DNA from: Massilia sp. UBA2709
GTDB lineage: Bacteria > Pseudomonadota > Gammaproteobacteria > Burkholderiales > Burkholderiaceae_D
DNA: 12,002 bases
NCBI GenBank assembly: GCA_002354135.1
Contig: DEKZ01000087.1
Coordinates: 1-12,002, forward strand
Reading direction: 5' to 3'
The notes below the pieces were generated by a model, which was not told the origin of the DNA, did not search any database, and was given only the letters and a program-made list of their open reading frames with translations. Of this stretch, positions 1-5,756 are shown piece after piece. The stretch's first letter is position 1. Each line of letters begins with the position of its first letter. The translations under genes and the position numbers were made by a program.

Positions 1-58
1 CTGGTTTGTGCAACAAAGCCCAGCGCAGCCATAAGGGTTTTGCCAAGCGCTCTTAGGC

Positions 59-64
59 TACAAT
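59..64 (+). promoter_or_regulatory. Candidate -10 element of a glpK promoter
   Basis: TACAAT lies 37 nt upstream of the glpK start and matches the sigma-70 -10 consensus at five of six positions. No convincing -35 sits 16-18 nt upstream. The nearest TTG-like hexamer, TTGCCA at 40-45, is only 13 nt away, so the promoter may be weak, activator-dependent or not real. If used, transcription would start near 71 and leave a leader of about 30 nt. The rest of 1-101 shows no coding potential or repeat. Confidence 0.35.
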
Positions 65-101
65 CGGGAACGAAGCATGCTGGCTTCTTCCGGAGACATC
101 G

Positions 102-1589
102 ATGCCCCAATACATCCTCGCCCTCGACCAGGGAACGACCAGTTCGCGCGCGATCCTGTTCGACCGCCAGGGCCAGGTCGTCGCCTGCACCCAGCAGGAA
201 TTTCCCCAGCATTTCCCCCAGCCCGGATGGGTCGAGCACGATGCGCTCGACATCTGGGAAAGCCAGCTTGCCTGCGCGCGCCAGGTATTGAAGCAAGCCG
301 GCGCGGACGCGTCGCAGGTCGCCGCCATCGGCATCGCCAACCAGCGCGAGAGCACCATCGTCTGGGACCGCGCCAGCGGCGAGCCGATCGCCCGGGCGAT
401 TGTCTGGCAGGACCGGCGCACCGCCGGCGCCTGCGACCGCCTGCGCGCCGAGGGCAAGGCCCATCTCATCGGGCGCAGCACGGGCCTGGAGCTCGACGCC
501 TATTTTTCCGCGACCAAGCTGGCCTGGCTGCTCGAGAACGTGCCCGAGGCCCGCGCCCGCGCCGAACGCGGCGAGCTATGCTTCGGCACGGTCGACAGCT
601 GGCTCGCCTATAAACTGTGCGGACGCCACGTCACCGACGTCAGCAATGCCTCGCGCACCATGCTCTACAACATCCATACGATGCGCTGGGATCCGGCCCT
701 GCTCGACCTGTTCGGCATCCCGCAGGCGATGCTGCCCGAGGTCGTGCGCAGTGCCGGCGAAGTGGGGCAGGCGCGCGAAGAATGGTTCGGCCGCGCGATT
801 CCCGTGGCCGGCATCGCCGGCGACCAGCAGGCCGCCACCTTCGGGCAAGCCTGCTACGACAAGGGCATGGTCAAGAATACCTATGGCACCGGCTGCTTCA
901 TGCTGATGCATGCCGGCTACGTGCCGCCGGTCTCGCGCAACCGCCTGCTGGCGACCATCGGCTGGAAGGTCGACGGCCGGGTCGACTACATGATCGAGGG
1001 CAGCGTCTTCATGGGCGGCGCCACCGTGCAGTGGCTGCGCGATGGACTGGGCATCATCAGGAACTCGAACGAGGTCGAGCCGCTGGCGATGTCGGTCACC
1101 GATAGCGGCGGCGTGATGCTGGTGCCGGCCTTCGTCGGCCTGGGCGCGCCGCACTGGGACCCGTATGCGCGCGGGACCATCGTCGGCATGACGCGCGGGA
1201 CCACCGCCGCCCATATCGCGCGCGCGGCGCTGGAAGCGATCGCCTACCAGAGCGCGGAGCTGCTCGAGGCCATGCAGAAGGACGCCGCCTGCCCGGTGAC
1301 CGAAGTACGCGCCGACGGCGGCGCGGCCCGCAACGACCTCCTGATGCAGTTCCAGGCCGACCTGCTCGGCGTGCCCGTGGTGCGACCGAAGGTGACGGAA
1401 ACGACGGCGCTCGGCGCGGCCTACCTGGCCGGCCTGGCCAAGGGCTTCTGGAGTTCGCGCGAGGAGATTGCCGCGCTATGGCGCGCCGAGCGCCGCTTCG
1501 AGCCGGGCATGGCGCCCGAGCGCCGCGCCGCCTTGATGTCGCGCTGGGCGCGTGCGGTCGAACACGCGAAGGGATGGGCTGAACATTGA
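102..1589 (+). CDS. glpK: Glycerol kinase
   Basis: This cytoplasmic enzyme of the FGGY carbohydrate kinase family phosphorylates glycerol with ATP to sn-glycerol 3-phosphate, feeding glycerol catabolism and phospholipid synthesis. The protein has 495 residues, close to the usual 495-505. The N-terminal phosphate-binding loop DQGTTSSRAI is at about residues 9-18. The glycerol-contacting residues known from E. coli GlpK have clear counterparts: R82-E83 in NQRES, W102 in VWQDRR, Y134 in ELDAYFSATK and D241 in AGDQQAA. The family signature region GMVKNTYGTGCFM follows, and the second ATPase domain carries EGSVFMGGATVQWL and DGGAARNDLLMQFQAD. The ATG start is supported by GGAG at 92-95 with a 6-nt spacer. 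The next gene starts 23 nt downstream on the same strand, so the two may be cotranscribed. No glpF, glpD or glpR is visible within the window. The identification is secure; allosteric control cannot be judged here. Confidence 0.97.
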   Translation: MPQYILALDQGTTSSRAILFDRQGQVVACTQQEFPQHFPQPGWVEHDALDIWESQLACARQVLKQAGADASQVAAIGIANQRESTIVWDRASGEPIARAIVWQDRRTAGACDRLRAEGKAHLIGRSTGLELDAYFSATKLAWLLENVPEARARAERGELCFGTVDSWLAYKLCGRHVTDVSNASRTMLYNIHTMRWDPALLDLFGIPQAMLPEVVRSAGEVGQAREEWFGRAIPVAGIAGDQQAATFGQACYDKGMVKNTYGTGCFMLMHAGYVPPVSRNRLLATIGWKVDGRVDYMIEGSVFMGGATVQWLRDGLGIIRNSNEVEPLAMSVTDSGGVMLVPAFVGLGAPHWDPYARGTIVGMTRGTTAAHIARAALEAIAYQSAELLEAMQKDAACPVTEVRADGGAARNDLLMQFQADLLGVPVVRPKVTETTALGAAYLAGLAKGFWSSREEIAALWRAERRFEPGMAPERRAALMSRWARAVEHAKGWAEH

Positions 1590-1612
1590 ACGTGAAAGTG
1601 GAGTAAAAGACG

Positions 1613-2143
1613 ATGCAGTTTGAAATTGCACCGGTAGGCAATGGCGTGTTCCTGACCATGGCGGCGATTACCCTGCTGACCTGCGCCGCGCCCCTGCTGG
1701 TGATCCGCCGCGACGGCCTGGCCGTCAGCCTGAAGAACGTGCTGCTGGCGGCGGTGCTGGTCGTGCCGTTCACGGCGACCCTGGCCTATTCGGTGCACGA
1801 CAATGCCCTGGAGCTTGCCGACGGCAAGATCCTGCTGCGCGCCGCCCACTTCTATGAGCACGACCGCCTCCTGTCCGACTTCGACCTGAACGCGGCGCGC
1901 GTCGACAGCTATGGCGCGATCCACGAGGCGCGCCTGGGCGTACGCAGGAACGGCATCCACATGCCGGGCTATGCAGCGGGGCGCTTCAATGCGCCGAACG
2001 AGAAGCAGGTGTTTGCGCTGCTGACCGACCGCAACCAGGTGGTCTACCTGCCGGCCAGGATCGGGCCGTCGCTGCTGGTGAGCGTGGCCCAGCCCGAACA
2101 GTTCCTGGCGGCCCTGCGCGCCAGCCGCCGCACGCCGGGCTGA
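1613..2143 (+). CDS. Small membrane protein with PH-like domain, function unknown
   Basis: The protein has 176 residues. Two hydrophobic segments, about 11-31 and 41-60, are joined by a short basic loop (IRRDG) and should form a two-helix membrane hairpin. The remaining 115 residues look like a bacterial pleckstrin-homology-type domain: LADGKILLRAAHFYEHDRL opens it, RRNGIHMPGYAAGRF lies in the middle, and LLTDRNQVVYLPARIG followed by LLVSVAQPEQFLAALR closes it. That last pattern, LTDR then VV-LP then SVA-PE-FL-ALR, is what I recognise from bPH-domain membrane proteins. No catalytic motif is visible. The ATG start has GGAG-like sequence (GTGGAG, 1598-1603) with a 9-nt spacer. It lies 23 nt after glpK, suggesting cotranscription, but I know of no functional link to glycerol use. 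The gene runs convergently toward the downstream hydrolase gene. Family assignment is by memory of the pattern and moderately sure; the physiological role is unknown. Confidence 0.82.
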   Translation: MQFEIAPVGNGVFLTMAAITLLTCAAPLLVIRRDGLAVSLKNVLLAAVLVVPFTATLAYSVHDNALELADGKILLRAAHFYEHDRLLSDFDLNAARVDSYGAIHEARLGVRRNGIHMPGYAAGRFNAPNEKQVFALLTDRNQVVYLPARIGPSLLVSVAQPEQFLAALRASRRTPG

Positions 2144-2158
2144 ACGTCACCTACGTCA
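2144..2158. repeat. Short direct repeat in the convergent gap
   Basis: Two copies of ACGTCA, separated by 3 nt (9-nt period), fill most of the 18-nt gap between two convergent stop codons and are followed by a run of five T. The only hairpin they can form is a 4-bp ACGT stem, so this is not a credible intrinsic terminator. It may be a protein site or chance. Confidence 0.25.
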
Positions 2159-2161
2159 TTT

Positions 2162-2860
2162 TTACTTCTCGACGATCTCGAGGTCGAACTCGTCGACTCC
2201 GGCCACCTCGCCATGCACCCGGTCACCCGGCTTCAGGGCGCCCACGCCGGCCGGCGTTCCCGTGAAGATCAGGTCCCCCGGCGCCAGCGTCACCAGGCGC
2301 GACAAGTGGCTGATGATGTCGGCGATCGGCCAGATCATTTCACTGAGCGCGCCGTCCTGGCGCACTTCGCCGTTCACCGTCATGCGGATGCAGGCATCCT
2401 CCGACGGGTGGCCGAAGCTGCTCACCGGGCGCAGCGGCGAGCAGGGCGCCGAGGCGTCGAAGCCCTTGGCCATGTCCCAGGGCCGGCCGTTTTCCTTGGC
2501 CACCGACTGCAGGTCGCGCCGCGTCAGGTCCAGGCCGACGCCGTAGCCCCAGACCTTGACCAGTGCCTCGTCGGCCGGGATGTCGGCGCCGCCCGAGCGC
2601 AGCGCTACCACCAGCTCGATCTCGTGGTGCAGGTCTTCGGTGGCGGGCGGGTAGGGCAGCGCGCCCTCGGCCGGCACCACGGCGTCGGCAGGCTTCATGA
2701 AGAAGAAGGGCGGCTCGCGGTTCGGGTCGCTCCCCATTTCGCGCGCGTGGGCGGCGTAGTTGCGGCCGACGCAGAAGACGCGACGGATCGGGAAACGGGC
2801 GCTGCTGCCGAAAATGGCGAGCGACGGGATGGCGGGCGGCGTGAAGGCGTAGTCGGTCAT
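2162..2860 (-). CDS. Fumarylacetoacetate hydrolase family protein
   Basis: The encoded 232-residue cytoplasmic protein is a single FAH-fold enzyme of the short type, which hydrolyses or decarboxylates acylpyruvate-like C-C bonds with a divalent metal. The N-terminal region has the family's FCVGRNYAAHAREMG (residues 29-43) and PFFFMKPADAVV (51-62). The expected metal ligands are E80 and E82 in HHEIELVV and D111 in GVGLDLTRRDLQ. The C-terminal FTGTPAGVG (199-207) is the usual active-site loop. I place the start at the ATG whose complement is 2858-2860 (MTDYAF...). An in-frame ATG nine codons upstream would add an atypical leader, and neither start has a strong ribosome binding site. Similarity to fumarylpyruvate or acylpyruvate hydrolases such as NagK is plausible, but no aromatic-degradation genes are nearby, so the substrate is open. 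It lies 75 nt downstream of the AAA+ ATPase gene on the same strand and may share its transcript or use its own promoter. Confidence 0.92.
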   Translation of the reverse strand: MTDYAFTPPAIPSLAIFGSSARFPIRRVFCVGRNYAAHAREMGSDPNREPPFFFMKPADAVVPAEGALPYPPATEDLHHEIELVVALRSGGADIPADEALVKVWGYGVGLDLTRRDLQSVAKENGRPWDMAKGFDASAPCSPLRPVSSFGHPSEDACIRMTVNGEVRQDGALSEMIWPIADIISHLSRLVTLAPGDLIFTGTPAGVGALKPGDRVHGEVAGVDEFDLEIVEK

Positions 2861-2889
2861 GGAGTCTCGCGTGGGACGTTGGAGCATTT

Positions 2890-2895
2890 ATTCTA
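2890..2895 (-). promoter_or_regulatory. Candidate -10 element upstream of the FAH-family gene
   Basis: Read on the minus strand the hexamer is TAGAAT, five of six matches to the -10 consensus, about 30 nt ahead of the chosen start. No recognisable -35 lies 16-18 nt upstream, because that stretch is GC-rich alternating sequence. It may give the gene some transcription independent of the ATPase gene. Weak evidence. Confidence 0.3.
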
Positions 2896-2935
2896 CAGGC
2901 GCCCGGTAAGTCCCCGCGCGCGCGCATCGCCGCCC

Positions 2936-3886
2936 CTAGAACCCGATTCGCCCCTTGCCCGGCGTCGGCTTCAGGCGCACATCATCGAGCGTCACGTGGC
3001 TGCGCCCATCGGCCACCGCGTAGCCCAGGCTGTCGAGCAGGGTCTTGCGCAGGTCGCGCGGCGAGACCGGCGCCAGCTTGTCCAGGACCGCATCCATCAG
3101 GCGCTCGTCGAAGCCATCCAGGTTGAGCTCCTTCAGCAGCGACGCATACATGCGCTGGGCGATGCCGGCCGCCTGTTCCAGGGTCGGCGCCGGCACCTCG
3201 TAGACGGCCATCCGGTTCAGCAGCGGCGCCGGGATGCCCTCGGTGGAGTTGGCGGTGAGGACCCAGCAGATCTGGCTGGCGTCGATCTCGACGTCGATGA
3301 ATTCGTCGCGGAAGGCCTGGGCCGTTTCCGGCTCCAGCAGCTGATAGAGGGCGGCCAGCGGGTCGGACTGCGAGGAGCCGGTCGCCTTTTCCACTTCGTC
3401 GAGCACCACCACCGGGTTGGCGAACTGGCCGCGCACCAGGCGCTCGGCGACCTTGCCGCACTTGGCGCCGCGCCAGCTGGCCGAGCTGCCGGTGATGACG
3501 AAGCCGGCCGACAAGGCGTTCATGCTGATCAGCTCGAACTCGGTGCCCATGGCCCGCGCCAGGCGTTTCGCGAAGTGGGTCTTGCCCACGCCGGGGCCGC
3601 CCAGCAGCAGGATGGGCATCACGTTGAAGCCGCGGTTGCCGGCGTGGGCCAGGCGCAGGTAGCGGGCCAGGTCGTCCAGGACTTCGTCGAAGTTCGGACA
3701 ATCCTCGCGCAGGGCGTCGATGGCGGCGATGGAAGAGGGGGTGGTGACGAAGCGCTCGGGTCCGGTCTCGAGCATGCGTTCGTAGAACGCGTCGAGTTCC
3801 GGTGAGCGTCCGCGGCTGCGCTCGAGGGCGTCCTGGACGTCGAGCAGGTCGTAGACGGCGCGGGTGCGGGCAAGGGTAAGGCTCAC
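2936..3886 (-). CDS. Stand-alone Lon-like AAA+ ATPase
   Basis: This 316-residue protein carries a single AAA+ module: Walker A GGPGVGKT at 96-103, Walker B VVVLDEVEK at 159-167 with acidic pair D163-E164, sensor-1 N213 in TANS, probable arginine finger R225 in LLNRM, and sensor-2 R277 in SPRDLRK. The stretch DPLAALYQLLEPE followed by FIDVEIDASQ and TANSTEGIPAPLLNRM closely follows the pattern of Lon's ATPase domain. The roughly 90 residues before Walker A are helical in character and resemble neither Lon's substrate-binding domain nor any family I know. The protein ends at the AAA+ lid, with no Lon protease domain and no Ser-Lys dyad region. It is probably a remodelling ATPase acting alone or with an unlinked partner; the substrate is unknown. 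The start is GTG at 3886, chosen for the excellent AAGGAG (complement of 3894-3899) with 7-nt spacing. An ATG at 3902 is in another frame. It is divergent from the dcw operon. Confidence 0.9.
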   Translation of the reverse strand: MSLTLARTRAVYDLLDVQDALERSRGRSPELDAFYERMLETGPERFVTTPSSIAAIDALREDCPNFDEVLDDLARYLRLAHAGNRGFNVMPILLLGGPGVGKTHFAKRLARAMGTEFELISMNALSAGFVITGSSASWRGAKCGKVAERLVRGQFANPVVVLDEVEKATGSSQSDPLAALYQLLEPETAQAFRDEFIDVEIDASQICWVLTANSTEGIPAPLLNRMAVYEVPAPTLEQAAGIAQRMYASLLKELNLDGFDERLMDAVLDKLAPVSPRDLRKTLLDSLGYAVADGRSHVTLDDVRLKPTPGKGRIGF

Positions 3887-3905
3887 GGCGGTTCTCCTTC
3901 ATGCT

Positions 3906-3949
3906 GCCCGACGGCGCCAGCGTCGGCGCCCACGATCAGACTGTCGGGC
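3906..3949 (-). promoter_or_regulatory. Nested hairpin in the ATPase gene leader
   Basis: On the minus strand a 7-bp stem, GCCCGAC pairing with GTCGGGC (3943-3949 with 3906-3912), encloses a 6-bp stem GGCGCC/GGCGCC (3925-3930 with 3913-3918) with a 6-nt loop. The two stems abut on the 3' side and are separated by a 12-nt bulge on the 5' side, giving 13 G/C-dominated base pairs. The structure ends 6 nt before the AAGGAG ribosome binding site and no U-run follows, so it fits a translational or mRNA-stability element better than a terminator. The pairing is seen directly; function is inferred. Confidence 0.45.
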
Positions 3950-3957
3950 GATGACCA

Positions 3958-3986
3958 ATCCTAACCCGCCGCGCATGAATCCGCAA
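3958..3986 (-). promoter_or_regulatory. Candidate promoter of the AAA+ ATPase gene
   Basis: On the minus strand TTGCGG (complement of 3981-3986) and TAGGAT (complement of 3958-3963) are separated by exactly 17 bp. Matches to the sigma-70 consensus are three and four of six. Transcription would start near 3951, placing the nested hairpin at the very 5' end of the message and giving a leader of about 65 nt. Confidence 0.4.
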
Positions 3987-4143
3987 TTTCGGACGCTACT
4001 GTTGTGCGCGCCCGGCGCTGTTGCACCGTCGCGCTGAACTCGGTCTATTTTTGCGCTGTGTCAAATCGTAAAGACGGCTTGTCTAGATGAGGTAGCACAT
4101 GCAGTGTTTTAGCTAAGTGCTTCATTTTGCGGGACATTTTGTC

Positions 4144-4172
4144 TTGACACCGCTTGAGGGAAGCGCGCTAAG
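4144..4172 (+). promoter_or_regulatory. Possible upstream promoter of the dcw operon
   Basis: A perfect -35 hexamer, TTGACA at 4144-4149, is followed after 17 bp by GCTAAG at 4167-4172, only three of six matches to a -10. The poor -10 makes this a weak or regulated promoter at best. If active, it would produce a transcript that runs through the whole MraZ-box array, with a leader of about 165 nt before mraZ. Confidence 0.3.
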
Positions 4173-4219
4173 TCCTTGGTTTCATTGGCAAAATCCGAAA
4201 GTTTCCTCACGGAATTCGC

Positions 4220-4248
4220 TTGACCAGCAACAACGCTTCCTCTAAAGT
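4220..4248 (+). promoter_or_regulatory. Likely main promoter of the dcw operon (Pmra)
   Basis: TTGACC (4220-4225, five of six matches) and TAAAGT (4243-4248, four of six) are spaced by the optimal 17 bp. Transcription would begin near 4255, about 90 nt before mraZ. The first MraZ-box-like repeat starts at 4247, inside the -10 element. A protein bound to the array would therefore cover the -10 and start site, consistent with repression of the operon by its first gene product as described for E. coli MraZ. I see no other equally good promoter ahead of mraZ. Confidence 0.6.
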
Positions 4249-4282
4249 GGGAAACGGTGTGAAAAAGTGCAGTTTTGTGGGA
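4247..4282 (+). promoter_or_regulatory. MraZ-box array, four registers at 10-bp period
   Basis: GTGGGA (4247), GTGTGA (4257), GTGCAG (4267) and GTGGGA (4277) begin exactly 10 bp apart. The outer two are perfect TGGGN boxes; the inner two keep GTG and diverge afterwards. Known MraZ operators in E. coli are TGGGN repeats separated by 5-bp spacers, the same 10-bp period, lying just ahead of mraZ. A fifth register at 4287 does not match. The repeats overlap the -10 of the likely promoter and extend into the transcribed leader. Assignment rests on sequence, period and position together. Confidence 0.75.
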
Positions 4283-4345
4283 GATGTCAGGGTCTCCCGG
4301 CGCGCAAAACAACTAAACTGATAACTCTCCAAACTAGGTACCTAC

Positions 4346-4774
4346 GTGTTTCAAGGCGCGTCAGCGATCAATCTCGATGCGAAAGGCCGGATGTCTATCC
4401 CGGCAAAGCACCGTGACGCCCTTGCACTTCAGTGCGAAGGGCGCCTGACCCTGACCCGCCACCCGCACGGCTGCCTGCTGCTGTTCCCCCGTCCTGTCTG
4501 GGAAACCCACCGCGAACAGATCGCCGCCTGGCCGATGTCCGCGCGCGCGTGGCAGCGCATTTTCCTCGGTAACGCCTGCGATGTCGAGGCCGACAGCGCC
4601 GGCCGTATCCTGATTTCCCCCGAACTGCGCTCGGCGGTCGGGCTGGAAAAGGAAGTGATGATGCTCGGCATGGGCACCCACTTCGAAATCTGGGACGCCG
4701 CCAAACTGGCCCAGGACGAGGCCGAGGCGGTTGCCGGCGGCATGCCGGATGTCCTTTCCAACTTCTCTTTCTGA
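4346..4774 (+). CDS. mraZ: Transcriptional regulator MraZ
   Basis: MraZ is the DNA-binding regulator encoded first in most dcw clusters. In E. coli it represses its own operon through TGGGN repeats upstream. This 142-residue protein is slightly short of E. coli's 152 and contains the two expected SpoVT/AbrB-type half-repeats: NLDAKGRMSIPAKHR around residues 9-23 and EADSAGRILISPELR around 81-95. Both end in the basic DxxGR...P..R pattern that forms the DNA-contacting loops of the ring oligomer. The start is GTG, the only plausible start at the conserved MFQGA N-terminus, with a weak AGGT ribosome binding site at 4336-4339; inefficient initiation would suit a regulator. The stop codon overlaps the GAGG ribosome binding site of rsmH, pointing to translational linkage. 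A promoter and a MraZ-box array lie immediately upstream, so autoregulation is expected. Confidence 0.96.
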   Translation: MFQGASAINLDAKGRMSIPAKHRDALALQCEGRLTLTRHPHGCLLLFPRPVWETHREQIAAWPMSARAWQRIFLGNACDVEADSAGRILISPELRSAVGLEKEVMMLGMGTHFEIWDAAKLAQDEAEAVAGGMPDVLSNFSF

Positions 4775-4781
4775 GGCACCG

Positions 4782-5756
4782 ATGACCACACCCGACACGG
4801 TGCCACACCTGCAGCATCGCACGGTGCTGCTCGACGAAGCAGTCGATGCGCTCGCCCTGGACGGCGCACGCGCCGGCGGGCTCTATATAGATGGCACTTT
4901 CGGCCGCGGCGGCCACAGCCGCCTGATCCTGTCGCGCCTGAACGCGGCAGGGCGCCTGGTCGCGTTCGACAAGGACCTGCAGGCGATCGCCACCGCCGAA
5001 CAGATCACGGACCCGCGCTTTACGATCGTCCACGACAGCTTCGCGACCATGGGCTCCGCCATGGCCGCGCGCGGCGTCACCCACGTCGACGGCATCTTGC
5101 TCGACCTGGGCATCTCGTCACCCCAGGTCGACGATGCGGCGCGCGGCTTCAGCTTCCGTCACGACGGCCCGCTCGACATGCGCATGGACACGACGCGCGG
5201 CATCTCGGCCGCCGAGTGGATCGCGACGGCCACCGAACAACATTTGGAAAAGGTAATACGCGATTATGGGGAAGAACGGTTTGCTTTTCAGATTGCAAAG
5301 GCGATTGTTGCTCGCCGGGCAGTCGAGCCAATTTCAGGCACACGCCAGCTTGCCGCAATCGTGGCAGACGCGGTCAAGACTCGGGAAAAGGGCAAGGACC
5401 CGGCAACCCGCACCTTTCAGGCTATCCGGATTTACATCAATCAAGAGCTTGAGGACCTCGAGGCAGGATTGAACGCCGCCTATGCCTTGCTGGCGCCGGG
5501 TGCGCGCATGTCGATCATCAGCTTCCATTCGCTGGAAGACCGGATCGTCAAGCAGTTCCTGGCCAGTAAGGCCAAGGTGGCGCAGCCGGACCGCCGGCTG
5601 CCGATCCGCGCCGTCGACCTGCCGCAGCCGCAGATGAAGCTCATCGCCAAGATCAAGCCATCCACCGAGGAAGTCGACGCCAATCCGCGCGCCCGCTCGG
5701 CGGTGCTGCGCGTGGCCGAGCGCCTGCCCGACGTGGCGAAAGGCAGCGCCCGATGA
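4782..5756 (+). CDS. rsmH: 16S rRNA (cytosine-1402 N4) methyltransferase RsmH
   Basis: RsmH (older name MraW) uses S-adenosylmethionine to methylate N4 of C1402 in the decoding centre of 16S rRNA; RsmI adds the 2'-O-methyl at the same residue. The 324-residue protein has the SAM-binding glycine motif DGTFGRGGHS at 38-47, FDKD at 62-65, LLDLGISSPQVD at 107-118, FSFRHDGPLDMRMD at 123-136, and the C-terminal signatures FQAIRIYINQELEDL (212-226) and ISFHSLEDRIVK (246-257). I chose ATG 4782 because GAGG at 4773-4776 lies 5 nt before it, overlapping the mraZ stop. An upstream in-frame start at 4731 would be inside mraZ. The gene ends in a 4-nt ATGA overlap with ftsL. Codons for about residues 154-230 are markedly AT-richer and use codons rare in the rest of the gene, while the protein motifs there remain intact. 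Confidence 0.97.
   Translation: MTTPDTVPHLQHRTVLLDEAVDALALDGARAGGLYIDGTFGRGGHSRLILSRLNAAGRLVAFDKDLQAIATAEQITDPRFTIVHDSFATMGSAMAARGVTHVDGILLDLGISSPQVDDAARGFSFRHDGPLDMRMDTTRGISAAEWIATATEQHLEKVIRDYGEERFAFQIAKAIVARRAVEPISGTRQLAAIVADAVKTREKGKDPATRTFQAIRIYINQELEDLEAGLNAAYALLAPGARMSIISFHSLEDRIVKQFLASKAKVAQPDRRLPIRAVDLPQPQMKLIAKIKPSTEEVDANPRARSAVLRVAERLPDVAKGSAR

Larger units (their letters stand above)
3887..4345. other. Divergent intergenic region between the ATPase gene and mraZ
   Basis: These 459 bp contain no supportable gene. The left 100 bp is GC-rich and holds the leader and candidate promoter of the ATPase gene. From about 4040 rightwards the sequence becomes distinctly AT-richer and holds two candidate promoters for the dcw operon, the MraZ-box array and the mraZ leader. 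The stretch 3987-4143 between the two promoter sets shows nothing I can name. A 67-codon minus-strand reading frame at 4109-4312 lies over the promoters and is not convincing. Confidence 0.7.

Noticed and set aside
40..64. TTGCCA with TACAAT as a full glpK promoter
   Set aside because: The 13-bp spacer is too short for a sigma-70 promoter; only the -10-like element is kept, at low confidence.
2915..2926. Alternating CG tract as possible Z-DNA
   Set aside because: Only 12 bp of alternating purine-pyrimidine in a GC-rich genome; expected by chance and with no associated element.
2213..3805. A 530-codon plus-strand frame opposite the FAH-family and ATPase genes
   Set aside because: It spans two well-supported minus-strand genes and their gap, has low-complexity His/Arg/Gly/Ala composition and no motif; it is a composition shadow.
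2982..3902. ATG at 3902 on the minus strand as an alternative start for the ATPase gene
   Set aside because: It opens a different frame with Arg/Pro-rich composition and no domains; the GTG at 3886 lies 7 nt after AAGGAG and opens the frame with Walker motifs.
4071..4086. Small AGAC/GTCT hairpin in the intergenic region as an RNA gene or terminator
   Set aside because: The stem is only 4 bp with no U-run and cannot be extended.
4109..4312. A 67-codon minus-strand frame in the mraZ upstream region
   Set aside because: It has a non-ATG start, no ribosome binding site I can support and no recognisable sequence, and it covers the promoter and MraZ-box array, which explain the sequence better.
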